Part shown: piece after piece, positions 9,201 through 18,080 of the stretch
Numbering within the stretch: the first letter of the stretch is position 1
How the letters are laid out: every line of letters begins with the position of its first letter
NCBI GenBank assembly: GCA_030730365.1
Contig: JANQVJ010000036.1
Span: 1-64,000, forward strand
Length of the DNA stretch: 64,000 bases
Source of the DNA: Verrucomicrobiales bacterium
GTDB lineage: Bacteria; Verrucomicrobiota; Verrucomicrobiia; Verrucomicrobiales; DEV007
Direction of reading: 5' to 3'
Translations under genes and position numbers: made by a program
The notes under the pieces: generated by a model
Seen by the model: only the letters and a program-made list of their open reading frames with translations
Told to the model about the DNA's origin: nothing
Database searches by the model: none

Positions 9201-9217
9201 TGACAGGGTTAAGTCAC
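9201..9217. repeat. 17-base dispersed repeat, copy A
   Basis: TGACAGGGTTAAGTCAC occurs here, overlapping the stop codon of the Rieske gene, and again at 26080-26096. Both copies sit at the 3' side of minus-strand genes. Two exact 17-mers in 64 kb are unlikely by chance, but the role is unknown. Confidence 0.5.
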
Positions 9218-10572
9218 GCCTTCTGTGACGGCGCGCCGGGCCGATCCATCGTCGGCCAGGTTCCGCGTCCGCGGGCGGCGAGGAAGCGCTGAATGAGCCA
9301 GATCGGCATCTCGAGGTGACTGAGGCGTCCGCGCTGGTAGCCGGCGGTAAAGAGGCCGCGCTGCACCGCCATGCAGACCTCCATGTCCTCGAGGTGGAAA
9401 TCGATCGCCGCCTGCGTCGCAACTTGATTCATCTCTTCAAAATTCGGGTCCTCAGTCGTAGACCTCGGCACGAGGATGGTCGTGAGGAGCTTCAGATGAT
9501 CGGGCCCCATCGGGAGGATGCGGTACCAGATGACCGAGTCCCCCGTGAGGACGAAGGTAAAGAGCGGGAAGCCGAGAACGAGGCCCCACTCAAGGCGCTC
9601 ATTTTCGGGGAGGGTGGCGATAGGCGGGTAGGTCTCCCAGTGGCGCCCCTGCGCATCGATCTCGCGAATCTCGGCGCGGAGTTCCTCCTTCATCGGCAGG
9701 TGGCAGCGGATGTGAAAGGGTTTTTCCTCCTCGGTCCAGGTGTCGCGGGCGGGCATCATGGGCTGGAGCGTTTTGCTGTGGGCTCCGGCGTGGTGGTAGG
9801 ACTCCATGAAGTTCTCGGTGAGGATCTTCCAGTTGAAGGCGCAGTCCCATTCGTTTTGCGCGACCATGACCATGTCGGCGATCTGCCAGGGGGCGACCTG
9901 ATCGCTCAGAGTGGCGTATTGCTCGGCCACGGTCCTCGTCGCGGTGCCGTCGAGGTTAACGAAGACAAATCCGTTCCAGACCTCGGAGCAAAAGCTGCGC
10001 AGACCCCATTCGTCGCGGTTGAAACCCTCGGCCTGTCCCATCTCCGCGCACGCCTTGAGTTTGCCGTCGAGTTCGAAGGTCCAGAAGTGATAAGGACAAA
10101 GGAGAAAGCGGGTGTGACCGCAGCCGGGCTCGCCCTCCTTCGCCTCGGCGGGACCGTGACCGTCGTAGCCGAAGCCCGGAGGCATGATGTCCATGGCGCG
10201 GTGCGGGCAGACGCGCGAGAGCACGTTGATTCCGTTTTCCTTGTCGCGGACGACGACGACGGGTTCGCCGAGGACTTCGACATTGAGGAAGTCGCCGATG
10301 TTGGGGATTTGGGAAACGTGGCCAAGACAGATCCAGTCGTTTTTGAAGAGGTTGTCGATTTCCCAATCGAAGAACTCCTGACTGGTGTAGGCCTGGGCGG
10401 GGAGGGTTTCGCTCCGCGAGAGCGGCAGGTCGGCGATGCGCTCAAGTTCGGCTAGGATTTCGGCAACGGACATGGGCGGCTGGCCACTGCGGATGGAGCC
10501 GCGGGCGCTCTTGAGCGGATCGGGGGCGGGGAGACAGGCGCGGCGGATATCGGATTCGGAAATGGCATTCAT
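9214..10572 (-). CDS. Rieske non-heme iron oxygenase, alpha-subunit type
   Basis: This is a 452-residue protein if it starts at MNAISESD (10572). A longer in-frame upstream extension lacks similarity and is rejected. A Rieske [2Fe-2S] site is visible as RVCPHRAMD and LCPYHFWTF. The mononuclear iron site is visible as TENFMESYHHAGAH, the usual ExYHxxxxH arrangement. Homologues include carnitine, choline and betaine monooxygenases and ring-hydroxylating dioxygenases, which use NADH-derived electrons for hydroxylation or N-demethylation. No reductase, ferredoxin or beta subunit lies nearby, so electrons must come from elsewhere. Being sandwiched by glutamyl-ligase genes suggests it acts on a nitrogenous substrate or its glutamyl conjugate (inference). 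Confidence 0.85.
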   Translation of the reverse strand: MNAISESDIRRACLPAPDPLKSARGSIRSGQPPMSVAEILAELERIADLPLSRSETLPAQAYTSQEFFDWEIDNLFKNDWICLGHVSQIPNIGDFLNVEVLGEPVVVVRDKENGINVLSRVCPHRAMDIMPPGFGYDGHGPAEAKEGEPGCGHTRFLLCPYHFWTFELDGKLKACAEMGQAEGFNRDEWGLRSFCSEVWNGFVFVNLDGTATRTVAEQYATLSDQVAPWQIADMVMVAQNEWDCAFNWKILTENFMESYHHAGAHSKTLQPMMPARDTWTEEEKPFHIRCHLPMKEELRAEIREIDAQGRHWETYPPIATLPENERLEWGLVLGFPLFTFVLTGDSVIWYRILPMGPDHLKLLTTILVPRSTTEDPNFEEMNQVATQAAIDFHLEDMEVCMAVQRGLFTAGYQRGRLSHLEMPIWLIQRFLAARGRGTWPTMDRPGAPSQKA

Positions 10573-10836
10573 GAGGTGGAGAAGTAGAGAATCAAAGAAG
10601 TAGAGAAGCAGAGTAGGCATTGTGCTAGTGTCAGGGTCGCGGCGACGGGCCGGGTCCTGATGCGGGAGGGGAATGGAGAGCCGCCTCAGCAGCCGAGGAA
10701 GACGAAACTGCAAAGCGTGATCCCGAGCTGACGCATGAGGTCGTGGAGCGGGAAAGAGAGGCGGGAGAGGGACTTTCGCACTGCGATGCCGGAGAACGAC
10801 CTCCCCCGACGTTTCGGATTCAGAGGTGGGTACGTA

Positions 10837-10857
10837 GCATGGGCATCCTGCCCATGC
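10837..10857. repeat. GCATGGGC palindrome 1
   Basis: GCATGGGC, a 5-base loop, then GCCCATGC: an 8-base perfect stem. It is the same unit as at 10970-10990 and a near copy of 11103-11123. Such intergenic palindromes are REP-like; I recall similar ones in PVC genomes but cannot verify it here. Confidence 0.75.
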
Positions 10858-10969
10858 ACCTTCGGAAGACGCCGTTCGCCGGGGGCCGGTATTTCGCTGC
10901 AAGACCTCCGCCGGTTCGGAATGAAAGAGTGAGTGGACTTTATTCCTCCGTCGAAAGTCCCGTCACGAT

Positions 10970-10990
10970 GCATGGGCAAGATGCCCATGC
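10970..10990. repeat. GCATGGGC palindrome 2
   Basis: GCATGGGC-AAGAT-GCCCATGC, again an 8-base perfect stem followed by TAC. It shares stem and length with palindrome 1, whose loop is ATCCT. Confidence 0.75.
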
Positions 10991-11102
10991 TACAGGGAAG
11001 ACGCGGAACTGCGAATAGACAATTCCCCGCGGGTCGATCGCGGAAGAAGCCACCCGGAAGAGCGGATGAACCGACACACGTAGTCGGCATCAATCCCGAG
11101 GT

Positions 11103-11123
11103 GCATGGGTTGGAAGCCCATGC
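11103..11123. repeat. GCATGGGC palindrome 3 (variant)
   Basis: GCATGGG-TTGGAAG-CCCATGC: a 7-base stem and 7-base loop, followed by TAC as in palindrome 2. It lies 48 bases beyond the stop codon of the ligase gene at 11171. Confidence 0.7.
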
Positions 11124-11170
11124 TACATCCCGAAAACTACCGTGATTTCCGTGAGTCATCATTTCTCGGT

Positions 11171-12595
11171 TTACAAATGCGTGAGGAAGTCGCGGAGTTG
11201 CTGATCGTGGATCGTATAAAAGGCTTTTTCCCACTCGCCGCGTTTGTGCTTCAGGAAGATGCCTTTCATTTCTCCGAGGACTTTTTCGGCAAAGGGATCG
11301 GCCTCAAGGGCGTCGAGGGCGTGGCAGAGGGTCGGCGGGAGAAACTGGATCCCTGAAGTGGCGAGGCTGCCACGGCTCTGCGAGTAGATGTTGTCATTGA
11401 CCGGCTCGCCGGGGTCGAGCTGCTCTTCGATGCCATCGAGTCCGGCGGCGAGGTGGAGCGCGGCGGTGAGGTAGGGGTTGTTTGCCATATCGGGCGCGCG
11501 GTTCTCAACGCAGTAGCGATTAAGCGGGAGACGCATCATCGCGGAGCGGTTGTTTTTCCCGAAGGCGACGAGGACGGGGGCCCAGCTCACGTCAGGCATG
11601 TCGCCCTGGGCGATGAAACCCTGATAGCTGTTAAAGGTCGGCGAAGAGACAGCGGTGATCGCGGGAGCGTGGCGCAGGATCCCGGCGACGAACTGGAAGG
11701 CCATCTTCGAAAGGGGAATCCCGAAGCGCTCAGCGTAAGGATTCGAACCCGGCTCGGGAGCAAAGAGGTTCTCACCCGTCTCAAGGTTGGCGAGCGACAT
11801 GTTGTAGTGGCAACCCGAGCGGAAGTCGGTCGCGAAGGGCTTTGGCATGAAGGTCGCGATCGCTCCGATGGATTCAGCGACGCGTTTGGCCATGAGCCGC
11901 AGGAAGGTGAGCCGGTCGGCCGTGGTGAGGGCATCGGCGTAGTTGAAATCAAATTCATACTGGCCGTGTCCGCCTTCCTGATCGAAGGAGAAAAGTCCCC
12001 AGCCGAGCTCGTCCATGTAATTGGACATGGGCTCGAGGAACTCCATCGATTCCATCGTCTGATTGACGTCGTAGGCGGGACAGGTGCCGCGGTAACGATG
12101 GGTCGCGAGCGGTTTCCAGCGTCCTGTCTTTTCATCTTCGCGGAGCACGTAGAACTCAGGCTCGACGCCGAGATTGAACTTCAAGCCCATGGAGGCGGCC
12201 CGCTCGATCTGGCGTTTGAGGATCTGGCGCGAGTCGTTGGCGTAGGGCGCGCCGTGGTAGTAGAGGTCGCCGAAGAAGTAGGCAAAGCGTTTGTCCCAGG
12301 GACAGATCGTGGCGGTGTCGAGATCGGGCACGGCGGCGCATTCGTCCTCCTGCGGACCGACGAGGCCCATGCCTTCCATCGCTCCGACGGTGAAGAGCTC
12401 GGAGCCCTCGGCCATTTTTTCAAGGCAGTCGATCGGATTGACCTTGGCCTTGGGGATACCGTGGATGTCGACGTAGCTGGAGAGCAGGTATTGCACACCG
12501 GCCGCTTTCAGATCGGCTTTGAGCTGAGCGGCCTTTTCGTAATCCACCTGGAAGTTCTCTGGAACGGCAAAGACGGGCTTGTGAGAATCGGACAT
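11171..12595 (-). CDS. Type III glutamine synthetase-like ligase, copy 2
   Basis: This 474-residue glutamine synthetase-family ligase is only distantly similar to copy 1. It has the N-terminal SSYVDIHGIPKAK, catalytic NLGVEPEFYVL, YEFDFNYADAL, SGCHYNMSL, GKNNRSAMMRLP and NNPYLTAAL. Start MSDSHKP (12595) was chosen because it follows the creatininase stop by two bases; an upstream in-frame ATG would overlap that gene. The tight linkage to an amidohydrolase and an ABC importer suggests it glutamylates the imported amine or recaptures released ammonia. Two diverged type III enzymes in one cluster argue for different substrates (inference). Confidence 0.82.
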   Translation of the reverse strand: MSDSHKPVFAVPENFQVDYEKAAQLKADLKAAGVQYLLSSYVDIHGIPKAKVNPIDCLEKMAEGSELFTVGAMEGMGLVGPQEDECAAVPDLDTATICPWDKRFAYFFGDLYYHGAPYANDSRQILKRQIERAASMGLKFNLGVEPEFYVLREDEKTGRWKPLATHRYRGTCPAYDVNQTMESMEFLEPMSNYMDELGWGLFSFDQEGGHGQYEFDFNYADALTTADRLTFLRLMAKRVAESIGAIATFMPKPFATDFRSGCHYNMSLANLETGENLFAPEPGSNPYAERFGIPLSKMAFQFVAGILRHAPAITAVSSPTFNSYQGFIAQGDMPDVSWAPVLVAFGKNNRSAMMRLPLNRYCVENRAPDMANNPYLTAALHLAAGLDGIEEQLDPGEPVNDNIYSQSRGSLATSGIQFLPPTLCHALDALEADPFAEKVLGEMKGIFLKHKRGEWEKAFYTIHDQQLRDFLTHL

Positions 12596-12597
12596 GT

Positions 12598-13374
12598 TCA
12601 GCAATAGGGTTTCCAAAATTCATCGGGAAGGGCCGGCTCTTCAGTCGCGGCCGTGACAAAGACGGCCGCGAGAGCATCGCCCATTTCGTGAAAGAGTTGT
12701 TCGCCCCGCGCGGCTTCGCCGAGGGAGGGCCGACCGGTGACACCGTTGAGGCTCGTCTGGGAGACGGGATGGCTCAGCACGGTGCCGGCGGTGCGGTCGG
12801 GATCGTCCTCGACCGCGTCCATGCGCACGTCTTCGGGCACGAGGTGTAACATCAGATCGGTCTCGGCTCGGTTCGCATGAAGATCATCGCCGTCGGAGAC
12901 GAAATAGGAGCGGATCGATTCGGTAAGGAGAAAAGTGGTCTTCAGTCCGACCTGGAGCACGCCGAGATGCTCGAGCCGGATGCGCTCGACCGCGACACGG
13001 AGCGAAGCGTCATTTCCAAAGTGGCTGTTGACGATGAGGAGCCGTTTCCAGCCGGTCAGGGCGGCCCAGCGGGCGATCTCGCAGACGGACTCGATGAAGG
13101 TAGTGTGGCTCAGCGAAAAGGTCCCCGGCCATTTCGGGGTGTGACCCGATGAGACCGTGATGGAGAGAGCAGGCAGCAGAGGGATGCCCGTTTTGGCCGA
13201 GGCGTATTCGCAGAGACGCGTGGCGATGACGGTGTCGGTGTTGACAGGGAGGTGCGGACCATGCTGCTCGGTCGCACCGACAGGCAGAACGAGGAGACCG
13301 CTGCCCCCATCGCGCAGGGCTGCGATCTCAGGCCAGGGGAGAGATTCAATTTTGAGCGGGGCAGACATGGTCAC
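12598..13374 (-). CDS. Creatininase-family amidohydrolase
   Basis: This 258-residue member of the creatininase superfamily has metal-site motifs [11 protein letters not shown] and VNTDTVIA near residues 30-50. [11 protein letters not shown] replaces the more usual NGHGGN segment, and [10 protein letters not shown] supplies the later Glu. The family hydrolyses cyclic or linear amides (creatinine, formamides, mycofactocin peptide). The context of an importer upstream and a glutamyl ligase downstream suggests it opens or releases an amide in a nitrogen-scavenging route. The true substrate is not visible. Its start overlaps the ATPase stop by 4 bases; an alternative Met lies two codons in. Confidence 0.8.
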   Translation of the reverse strand: MTMSAPLKIESLPWPEIAALRDGGSGLLVLPVGATEQHGPHLPVNTDTVIATRLCEYASAKTGIPLLPALSITVSSGHTPKWPGTFSLSHTTFIESVCEIARWAALTGWKRLLIVNSHFGNDASLRVAVERIRLEHLGVLQVGLKTTFLLTESIRSYFVSDGDDLHANRAETDLMLHLVPEDVRMDAVEDDPDRTAGTVLSHPVSQTSLNGVTGRPSLGEAARGEQLFHEMGDALAAVFVTAATEEPALPDEFWKPYC

Positions 13375-14276
13375 TCGACGTCGTCGCCCTGCGGGGTCAT
13401 GCGGGGAAAGGGAAGGGTGTCCTCGCTCCCGCCGTGATTAGGATGAATGAGTTGGTCGATATGGTATTTCGTCGCGACGAATTCAGGGGTGATAAACTGG
13501 GACGGGGTGCGCGGTCGCGGCACGGGCACTTCGATGATCTCGTTCACCTCCCCGGGATTAGCCTTGAGCACGAGGATACGATCCGCGAGGAAGGCAGCCT
13601 CGTCGAGATCGTGGGTGATGAAGAGAATGGTGAGATCGAGATTTCTCCAGATCTGGAGCAGGTAGCTCTGCATCTGGCTGCGCGTCTGGGCATCGAGCGC
13701 CCCAAAGGGCTCATCCATGAGGAGAATGCGGGGCCGATTCGCGAGGGCCCGGGCGATTGCGACGCGTTGTTTCATGCCGCCGGAGAGGTGATGCGGGTAG
13801 CTGTTTTCGAACTTCGAAAGCCCGACGAGATCAATCCACTGGCGCGCCTCGGACTCGGCGCTGGTGCCGCGCTGACCGCTCATGCGCGGACCGAACATCA
13901 CGTTCTGCTTCACCGTGAGCCACGGGAAAAGAGTGTAAGACTGGAAGACCATGCCGCGGTCGGGTCCGGGGCCGGTCACGGGATTGCCGTCGAGGAGAAC
14001 TTGTCCGTCACTCGAACTCTCCAGCCCGGCGAGGATGCGGATGAGGGTGGACTTGCCGCAACCGGAAGGGCCGATGACGCACATGAACTCGCGCCGGTAG
14101 ACATCAAAGCTCACGTCCTTGAGCGCAGTGACGGCCCCGGTCTGGCATTCGAATTCTTTGTAGAGGTGCTGCACCGAGAGCACGACGGGCCGCTTCTTCA
14201 ACGCGGCGAAGCGCTCGCTCACGTCCGGACGCTGCACGAGATACTGAAGAGGGTCGGGTTCCTGAATCGCAATCAT
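13371..14276 (-). CDS. ABC transporter ATP-binding protein (SsuB/TauB/NrtD type)
   Basis: This 301-residue cytoplasmic ATPase of a NitT/TauT-type importer has Walker [11 protein letters not shown]-loop [10 protein letters not shown], signature [16 protein letters not shown], Walker [13 protein letters not shown] and the H-loop FITHDLDEA. An N-terminal extension of about 30 residues and a C-terminal region of about 60 extend beyond the core. It overlaps the permease stop and the next gene's start by 4 bases each, implying translational coupling. Confidence 0.92.
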   Translation of the reverse strand: MIAIQEPDPLQYLVQRPDVSERFAALKKRPVVLSVQHLYKEFECQTGAVTALKDVSFDVYRREFMCVIGPSGCGKSTLIRILAGLESSSDGQVLLDGNPVTGPGPDRGMVFQSYTLFPWLTVKQNVMFGPRMSGQRGTSAESEARQWIDLVGLSKFENSYPHHLSGGMKQRVAIARALANRPRILLMDEPFGALDAQTRSQMQSYLLQIWRNLDLTILFITHDLDEAAFLADRILVLKANPGEVNEIIEVPVPRPRTPSQFITPEFVATKYHIDQLIHPNHGGSEDTLPFPRMTPQGDDVE

Positions 14277-15697
14277 GCCTGTTTCGGGGAAGTGGAGTCC
14301 GGGTGGTAGGGAAGACGCTCATTGGCCGCCCCTTTGAAGAAACGCGGAACGAAGAGGAGGCCCTTCGCGAGCGGGTTCGACGCGGCGGCGGCTCCGTCAG
14401 AAGTCCAGGGGAAAAAGATGCCGCGGAGGAAGGAGAGAATCTGGTCGGTGAAGAACCCGATCAGGCCGATGAGAATGATGACAGGGTAGACACTGTCAAA
14501 GTTCCTCCAGCGCCCCTGCGTCTCGATGAACTCGGTGAGACCGCTCTTCACCCCGACGAGTTCGGCGATGACAAGCCAGGTCCAGGCCCAGCCGAGGAGG
14601 ATGCGGAGGTCATTGTAAAGGTTAGGCAGGATGCCCGGGATAACGACTTTCGTGAGGAGCTGTAACTGATTCGCCCCGAGCGTCTGCGCCGCCTCGAGCA
14701 GCGGCAGATCGAGACGGCGGGTCGTGTTCGCGACGACGAGGACGAGCTGAAAGATCGTCCCGATAAAGACGAGGGCCATCTTCGGCGCGTCGTTGGCGAG
14801 GAAGACAACGACTAACAAAGTGCTGAAAGTCGGCGCCGGCATGTAGCGAAAGAAATCGGTGAAGGGCTCGATCAGTTTGGAAAAGAAGGAATAGGTCCCG
14901 CAAATCACCCCGATGGGGACCCCGACGAGCGCGGCAAGGAGAAAGCCGCCGAAGACGATGCGCATGGAGTGCCCGACCCGCTGCCACATCGAGGGGCGCT
15001 CGGCTTCGGCCGGTTTTGAAAATTCTTTGTATCCTGAGATGAGAACTTCGTGCGGAGCGGGGAGGTAATCGGGATTAGCCGGCCTCCCCTGCGGGATGAG
15101 ACTCAAAAGAGGGCGAGAGACGAAATTATCGGAATCGTAGACATCTGAATAGGCACTCATCGCAGCCCAGTTGCGGCGGATGATCTCAAGATTTTCATGG
15201 GAAAGGCGGGGCCGTTCCGGCAGCCGTGCCCCGGTCGCGATCTCTTTCCAGGCGGCGAAAATGGCGGCATCGTCTTTGGTCTGCTCTTCGGTGAGCCAAC
15301 CGTTTTCCACGAGGAGCGAAGCGAGGTGGCGAAGGACCTTCTTGTTTGCACGCCGAATTGAGGCTTCGCTCCCGGCTTCGACAGGTTTGAGGAGGGACAT
15401 GAGCGGTTCGACCTGACGATTCTGCTCACGGACGGCTTCTTCGAACTGGGGGAAAAACTCTTCACTGACGCGGTCTCCGGGCGTGTAAACCGTCGTGACA
15501 CCCTCACGGTCAGCGGAGATCTTGAGCTCCACATCGGGGTGCCAAAGGAAAGGGAGATAGCTGACGGCGCACCAGATCAGGAGCGGCAGAGAGAAGGAGA
15601 AAACCGTCAAGACGGCGGCCCGTTTTGCAGAGAGCTCGCGTCTCGCGGCAAACCAGGGTTCGCGAGGGACGGCGGCTTTCTTCGTGTCGGTTTTCAT
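14273..15697 (-). CDS. ABC transporter permease with large extra loop (NitT/TauT type)
   Basis: This 474-residue inner-membrane permease is considerably longer than the usual 250-280. The first membrane segment ([20 protein letters not shown], about residues 28-50) is followed by roughly 180 mostly hydrophilic residues predicted outside the membrane. The canonical transmembrane domain then follows, with the cytoplasmic coupling motif near [24 protein letters not shown]. The extra segment could contact the binding protein or the substrate. It is co-transcribed with the ATPase (4-base overlap). Confidence 0.88.
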   Translation of the reverse strand: MKTDTKKAAVPREPWFAARRELSAKRAAVLTVFSFSLPLLIWCAVSYLPFLWHPDVELKISADREGVTTVYTPGDRVSEEFFPQFEEAVREQNRQVEPLMSLLKPVEAGSEASIRRANKKVLRHLASLLVENGWLTEEQTKDDAAIFAAWKEIATGARLPERPRLSHENLEIIRRNWAAMSAYSDVYDSDNFVSRPLLSLIPQGRPANPDYLPAPHEVLISGYKEFSKPAEAERPSMWQRVGHSMRIVFGGFLLAALVGVPIGVICGTYSFFSKLIEPFTDFFRYMPAPTFSTLLVVVFLANDAPKMALVFIGTIFQLVLVVANTTRRLDLPLLEAAQTLGANQLQLLTKVVIPGILPNLYNDLRILLGWAWTWLVIAELVGVKSGLTEFIETQGRWRNFDSVYPVIILIGLIGFFTDQILSFLRGIFFPWTSDGAAAASNPLAKGLLFVPRFFKGAANERLPYHPDSTSPKQA

Positions 15698-15729
15698 CAG
15701 TGGGGGAAAGAGGCGAACCGGAGAGCCTG

Positions 15730-15755
15730 CCGGGAGGGGATAGGACCCTTCCCGG
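15730..15755 (-). terminator. Hairpin between binding-protein and permease genes
   Basis: CCGGGAGGGG and CCCTTCCCGG form a stem around a short loop in the 72-base gap. Hairpins here commonly protect or partly terminate the transcript, giving more binding protein than permease. No strong U-tract was seen. Confidence 0.4.
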
Positions 15756-15769
15756 GAGAGGAAGGGGCA

Positions 15770-16801
15770 TTACTTCGCCATTTCCGCGAGCACCTCGAGG
15801 GTAAGGCTGGGATCAAGATATTTCTCCGTCTCGAGAGCTTTCTCGTAGACTTCAAAGTTCACGTTGAACTCGTTTGAGATCGTGCTCGATCCATAGACAG
15901 AGCCGAGACCCTCGGCTTTTTCCCAGATGGGTTTCACTTCTTCACCGGTGAGGATGAAGGTACCACCCAGGAAGGGCTCGTATTCGTCGGGTGTGACGGA
16001 GACACGCGAGGAGAGGATCTGGAGGACCTCGTCGAGATTGTCCTCGTCTTTGATGAAGGCGACGACCTTATACCAGACTTTGATGACTTTCTTCCAGTCC
16101 TCGCGGCGCTTCTCAAGGCTCTCGGGCGACACATAGAGATTGTCGTAGATGAGGCCCGGAGTATCCTTCGAGGTGAAGATGGGTTTTGAGCCCGAAACCA
16201 CCTTGAGGGCCTGACCCGAACTCGGCTGCCATGCGGCGACGGCATCGACGGCCCCCGAGGCGAGAACCTGGGGCGTCTCGTTCGTCGGGGTGTTCACGAT
16301 TGTCACGTCGTCGGGCGACATGCCGTTCATCTCGAGCGCTTTGAGCAGGAGAAGGTGAGTAACGAAGCCCTCTTCGAGACCGATCTTTTTGCCCTTGAGG
16401 TCTTTGACTGATTCGATTCCGGGCTTGGCGACGATCATGTCATTCCCGTTCGAGAAATCATTGATGAGAATTCCGACAGACGGCTTCCCCGTTGCCCCGG
16501 TGACGAGGGCATCACCGTTGGTCATGCCGACCCCGTCCAGCTGTCCCGCGGCGTAGGCATCCATGGACTCAACGTAGTCATACCATTCGAATTTTACGTC
16601 GACGCCTTCTTCTTTAAACCAGTCCTTTTTGATCGCGATCTCCCAGGCGACCCATCCCGGCCAGTCGCTGTAGCCGATCTTGAGAGGCTCGGACTGGGCC
16701 ACGCCGATGGAGGCGAGGAAAAGGAAGGCCGCGCTCAAGCGAGCCGCAAACGTCCTCCGTGAAACTGAAAAGCGCTGAGTGGATTGTTTTATCTTCTTCA
16801 T
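15770..16801 (-). CDS. ABC transporter substrate-binding protein (NMT1/SsuA-like)
   Basis: This 343-residue exported binding protein has a signal peptide at about 1-38 with a Tat-like SRRTFAA start, followed by a hydrophobic stretch ending AQS. The mature protein starts [17 protein letters not shown], typical of the NitT/TauT/THI5 binding-protein group, with [11 protein letters not shown] and [15 protein letters not shown] in the second lobe. It is the first gene of the cluster and is preceded by a sigma-54 motif. The ligand is not deducible; an amine, guanidino or amide compound is suggested only by the downstream enzymes. Confidence 0.88.
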   Translation of the reverse strand: MKKIKQSTQRFSVSRRTFAARLSAAFLFLASIGVAQSEPLKIGYSDWPGWVAWEIAIKKDWFKEEGVDVKFEWYDYVESMDAYAAGQLDGVGMTNGDALVTGATGKPSVGILINDFSNGNDMIVAKPGIESVKDLKGKKIGLEEGFVTHLLLLKALEMNGMSPDDVTIVNTPTNETPQVLASGAVDAVAAWQPSSGQALKVVSGSKPIFTSKDTPGLIYDNLYVSPESLEKRREDWKKVIKVWYKVVAFIKDEDNLDEVLQILSSRVSVTPDEYEPFLGGTFILTGEEVKPIWEKAEGLGSVYGSSTISNEFNVNFEVYEKALETEKYLDPSLTLEVLAEMAK

Positions 16802-16838
16802 AGTTAGACCGTTCTGTTTTACGTGCGGTGATTCTTCG

Positions 16839-16865
16839 TAATACCAAAGCTTTGGTTTCGTATTA
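16839..16865. promoter_or_regulatory. Palindrome TAATAC-N15-GTATTA in the leader of the ABC operon
   Basis: TAATAC (16839-16844) and GTATTA (16860-16865) flank a 15-base spacer containing the perfect 12-base palindrome CCAAAGCTTTGG. It lies 38-64 bases upstream of the binding-protein start, inside the probable mRNA leader. Read on the minus strand it contains TTGGTATTAC, identical to the left half of the operator at 48436-48465. It could be an operator or an RNA hairpin. Confidence 0.55.
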
Positions 16866-16890
16866 TCCTAACCGGCAACTACTTATAAAA

Positions 16891-16906
16891 AGCATCTTCC
16901 ATGCCA
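16891..16906 (-). promoter_or_regulatory. Sigma-54 promoter motif of the ABC/amidohydrolase operon
   Basis: On the minus strand TGGCAT-GGAAG-ATGCT matches the sigma-54 consensus TGGCAC-N5-TTGCW with GG and GC exactly 10 bases apart. Transcription would start near 16880, leaving a leader of about 80 bases before the binding-protein gene. Confidence 0.6.
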
Positions 16907-17027
16907 AGAGTGATCCTGCGAAATGGATAGGGTGTGACTGACTCCCGCTGAGGCAGTGACGACGGCGGCCGAAACGCTTTGCGGGCTTGCTTTCATGACG
17001 CTCCCGAGTTTGGTGAGGAGCCTCCGC

Positions 17028-18074
17028 ATGTCCCCTCTCCTCGCCACCTACGTCCACCATCTCGACCCCTTTGCGATCCAGTTTACGGAGACCTTCGGGA
17101 TACGCTGGTACGGACTGGCCTATGTCGGGGGATTCGTGGCCGCCTTTTTCCTGATCCGGTGGTTTGTCAGGATCGGTGCCTCGGAGTTGAAGGAAACGCA
17201 GGTCGCCGACTTCATCACCATCCTCGCGGTCTTCGGGGTGATGCTGGGCGGACGTCTCGGCTACATGCTGCTCTATAACTTCGACGAACTGGTCGCGAAC
17301 CCGCGCAGCTTCCTCGACGTGCTTGGCGGCGGCATGTCGAGTCACGGCGGCATCGCCGGGATGACGATCGTGGCTTGGATCTACGCACGCTACACGAAGA
17401 CATCGTGGGCAGGACTGGGCGACAATCTCGTGACAGTGGCTCCGCTGGGCGTTTTCTTCGGACGCCTCGCAAATTTCGTGAACGGCGAACTCTACGGCCG
17501 CCGCACCGACCACGCTCTTGCGATGAAGTTCCCCGAAGAGCTACACGAAGTCGTGAAGACTCCGACGGGATTCGAATGGATGTTCCCCACCGCGCAGCTC
17601 AAGGAACTCGCCGAGAAGGCGGGCGAAGCGGCTCCCGGTCTCGCTGCGAAAGTCGATTCGGCCATCTCTATGGCTCTCGCGAGCGGTCACGACGCGCACC
17701 GCGCCGTCGCCGGCCTGATCCAGGAAGCCTCCCTCGAGAGCCCTGCCTTTAGAGCCATGTTAGGGTCTATCCTGACGCCGCGGCATCCCTCGCAACTCTA
17801 CGAGGGGCTCGTCGAGGGGCTCCTCCTTTTCGGGATCATGCTCGCGGTGAGACTGAAATGGAAAAATCTCTACCATGGCGTCCTCACGGGGATGTTCTTC
17901 ATCCTTTACGCGATCGGCCGCATCGGCGTGGAGAATCTGCGCGAGCCCGACTCAGGTCATATCGGCAGCCTCACGAAAGGCCAGTTCTACTCGACCTTCA
18001 TGATCGTGGTCGGGATCGCTTTCCTCGTCTACGGCTTTACGCGGAAGCGTCAGAATCGACTGCCGTCGGCCTAG
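17028..18074 (+). CDS. lgt: Prolipoprotein diacylglyceryl transferase
   Basis: This inner-membrane enzyme transfers diacylglycerol from phosphatidylglycerol to the lipobox Cys of prolipoproteins. Starting at MSPLLATY (preceded by GAGGAG) gives 348 residues; an upstream start would add 24 poor residues. Conserved segments are IRWYGLAYVGGF, GGRLGYMLLYN, GGMSSHGGIAGM, FFGRLANFVNGELYGRRTD and the late HPSQLYEGLVEG. A hydrophilic insertion of about 80 residues (about 165-245) sits between the NGELYGR and HPSQLYE parts, making it longer than the E. coli enzyme. Lipoprotein genes with suitable lipoboxes occur at 33.6-34.3 and 39.7 kb. Confidence 0.93.
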   Translation: MSPLLATYVHHLDPFAIQFTETFGIRWYGLAYVGGFVAAFFLIRWFVRIGASELKETQVADFITILAVFGVMLGGRLGYMLLYNFDELVANPRSFLDVLGGGMSSHGGIAGMTIVAWIYARYTKTSWAGLGDNLVTVAPLGVFFGRLANFVNGELYGRRTDHALAMKFPEELHEVVKTPTGFEWMFPTAQLKELAEKAGEAAPGLAAKVDSAISMALASGHDAHRAVAGLIQEASLESPAFRAMLGSILTPRHPSQLYEGLVEGLLLFGIMLAVRLKWKNLYHGVLTGMFFILYAIGRIGVENLREPDSGHIGSLTKGQFYSTFMIVVGIAFLVYGFTRKRQNRLPSA

Positions 18075-18080
18075 ATTTTT

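Larger units (their letters stand above)
10573..11170. other. 598-base intergenic region with three palindromes
   Basis: The region separates the copy 2 ligase gene (stop at 11171) from the Rieske gene start on the minus strand. Several short open frames cross it, but they encode low-complexity or palindrome-derived peptides (such as GQDAHAT-like words) and I regard them as spurious. Three GCATGGGC-type palindromes are listed separately. I see no convincing promoter for the Rieske gene. Confidence 0.6.

Noticed and set aside
10686-11234. Short open frames across the palindromic spacer
   Set aside because: Their peptides come from the GCATGGGC repeats (words like GQDAHAT and MGKMPML) and have no start signals or homology features.
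16802-16880. Mini-ykkC-like riboswitch in the ABC operon leader
   Set aside because: ACG-containing words occur in the leader, but they are not in the loops of two similar hairpins; the dominant structure is the TAATAC/GTATTA palindrome.
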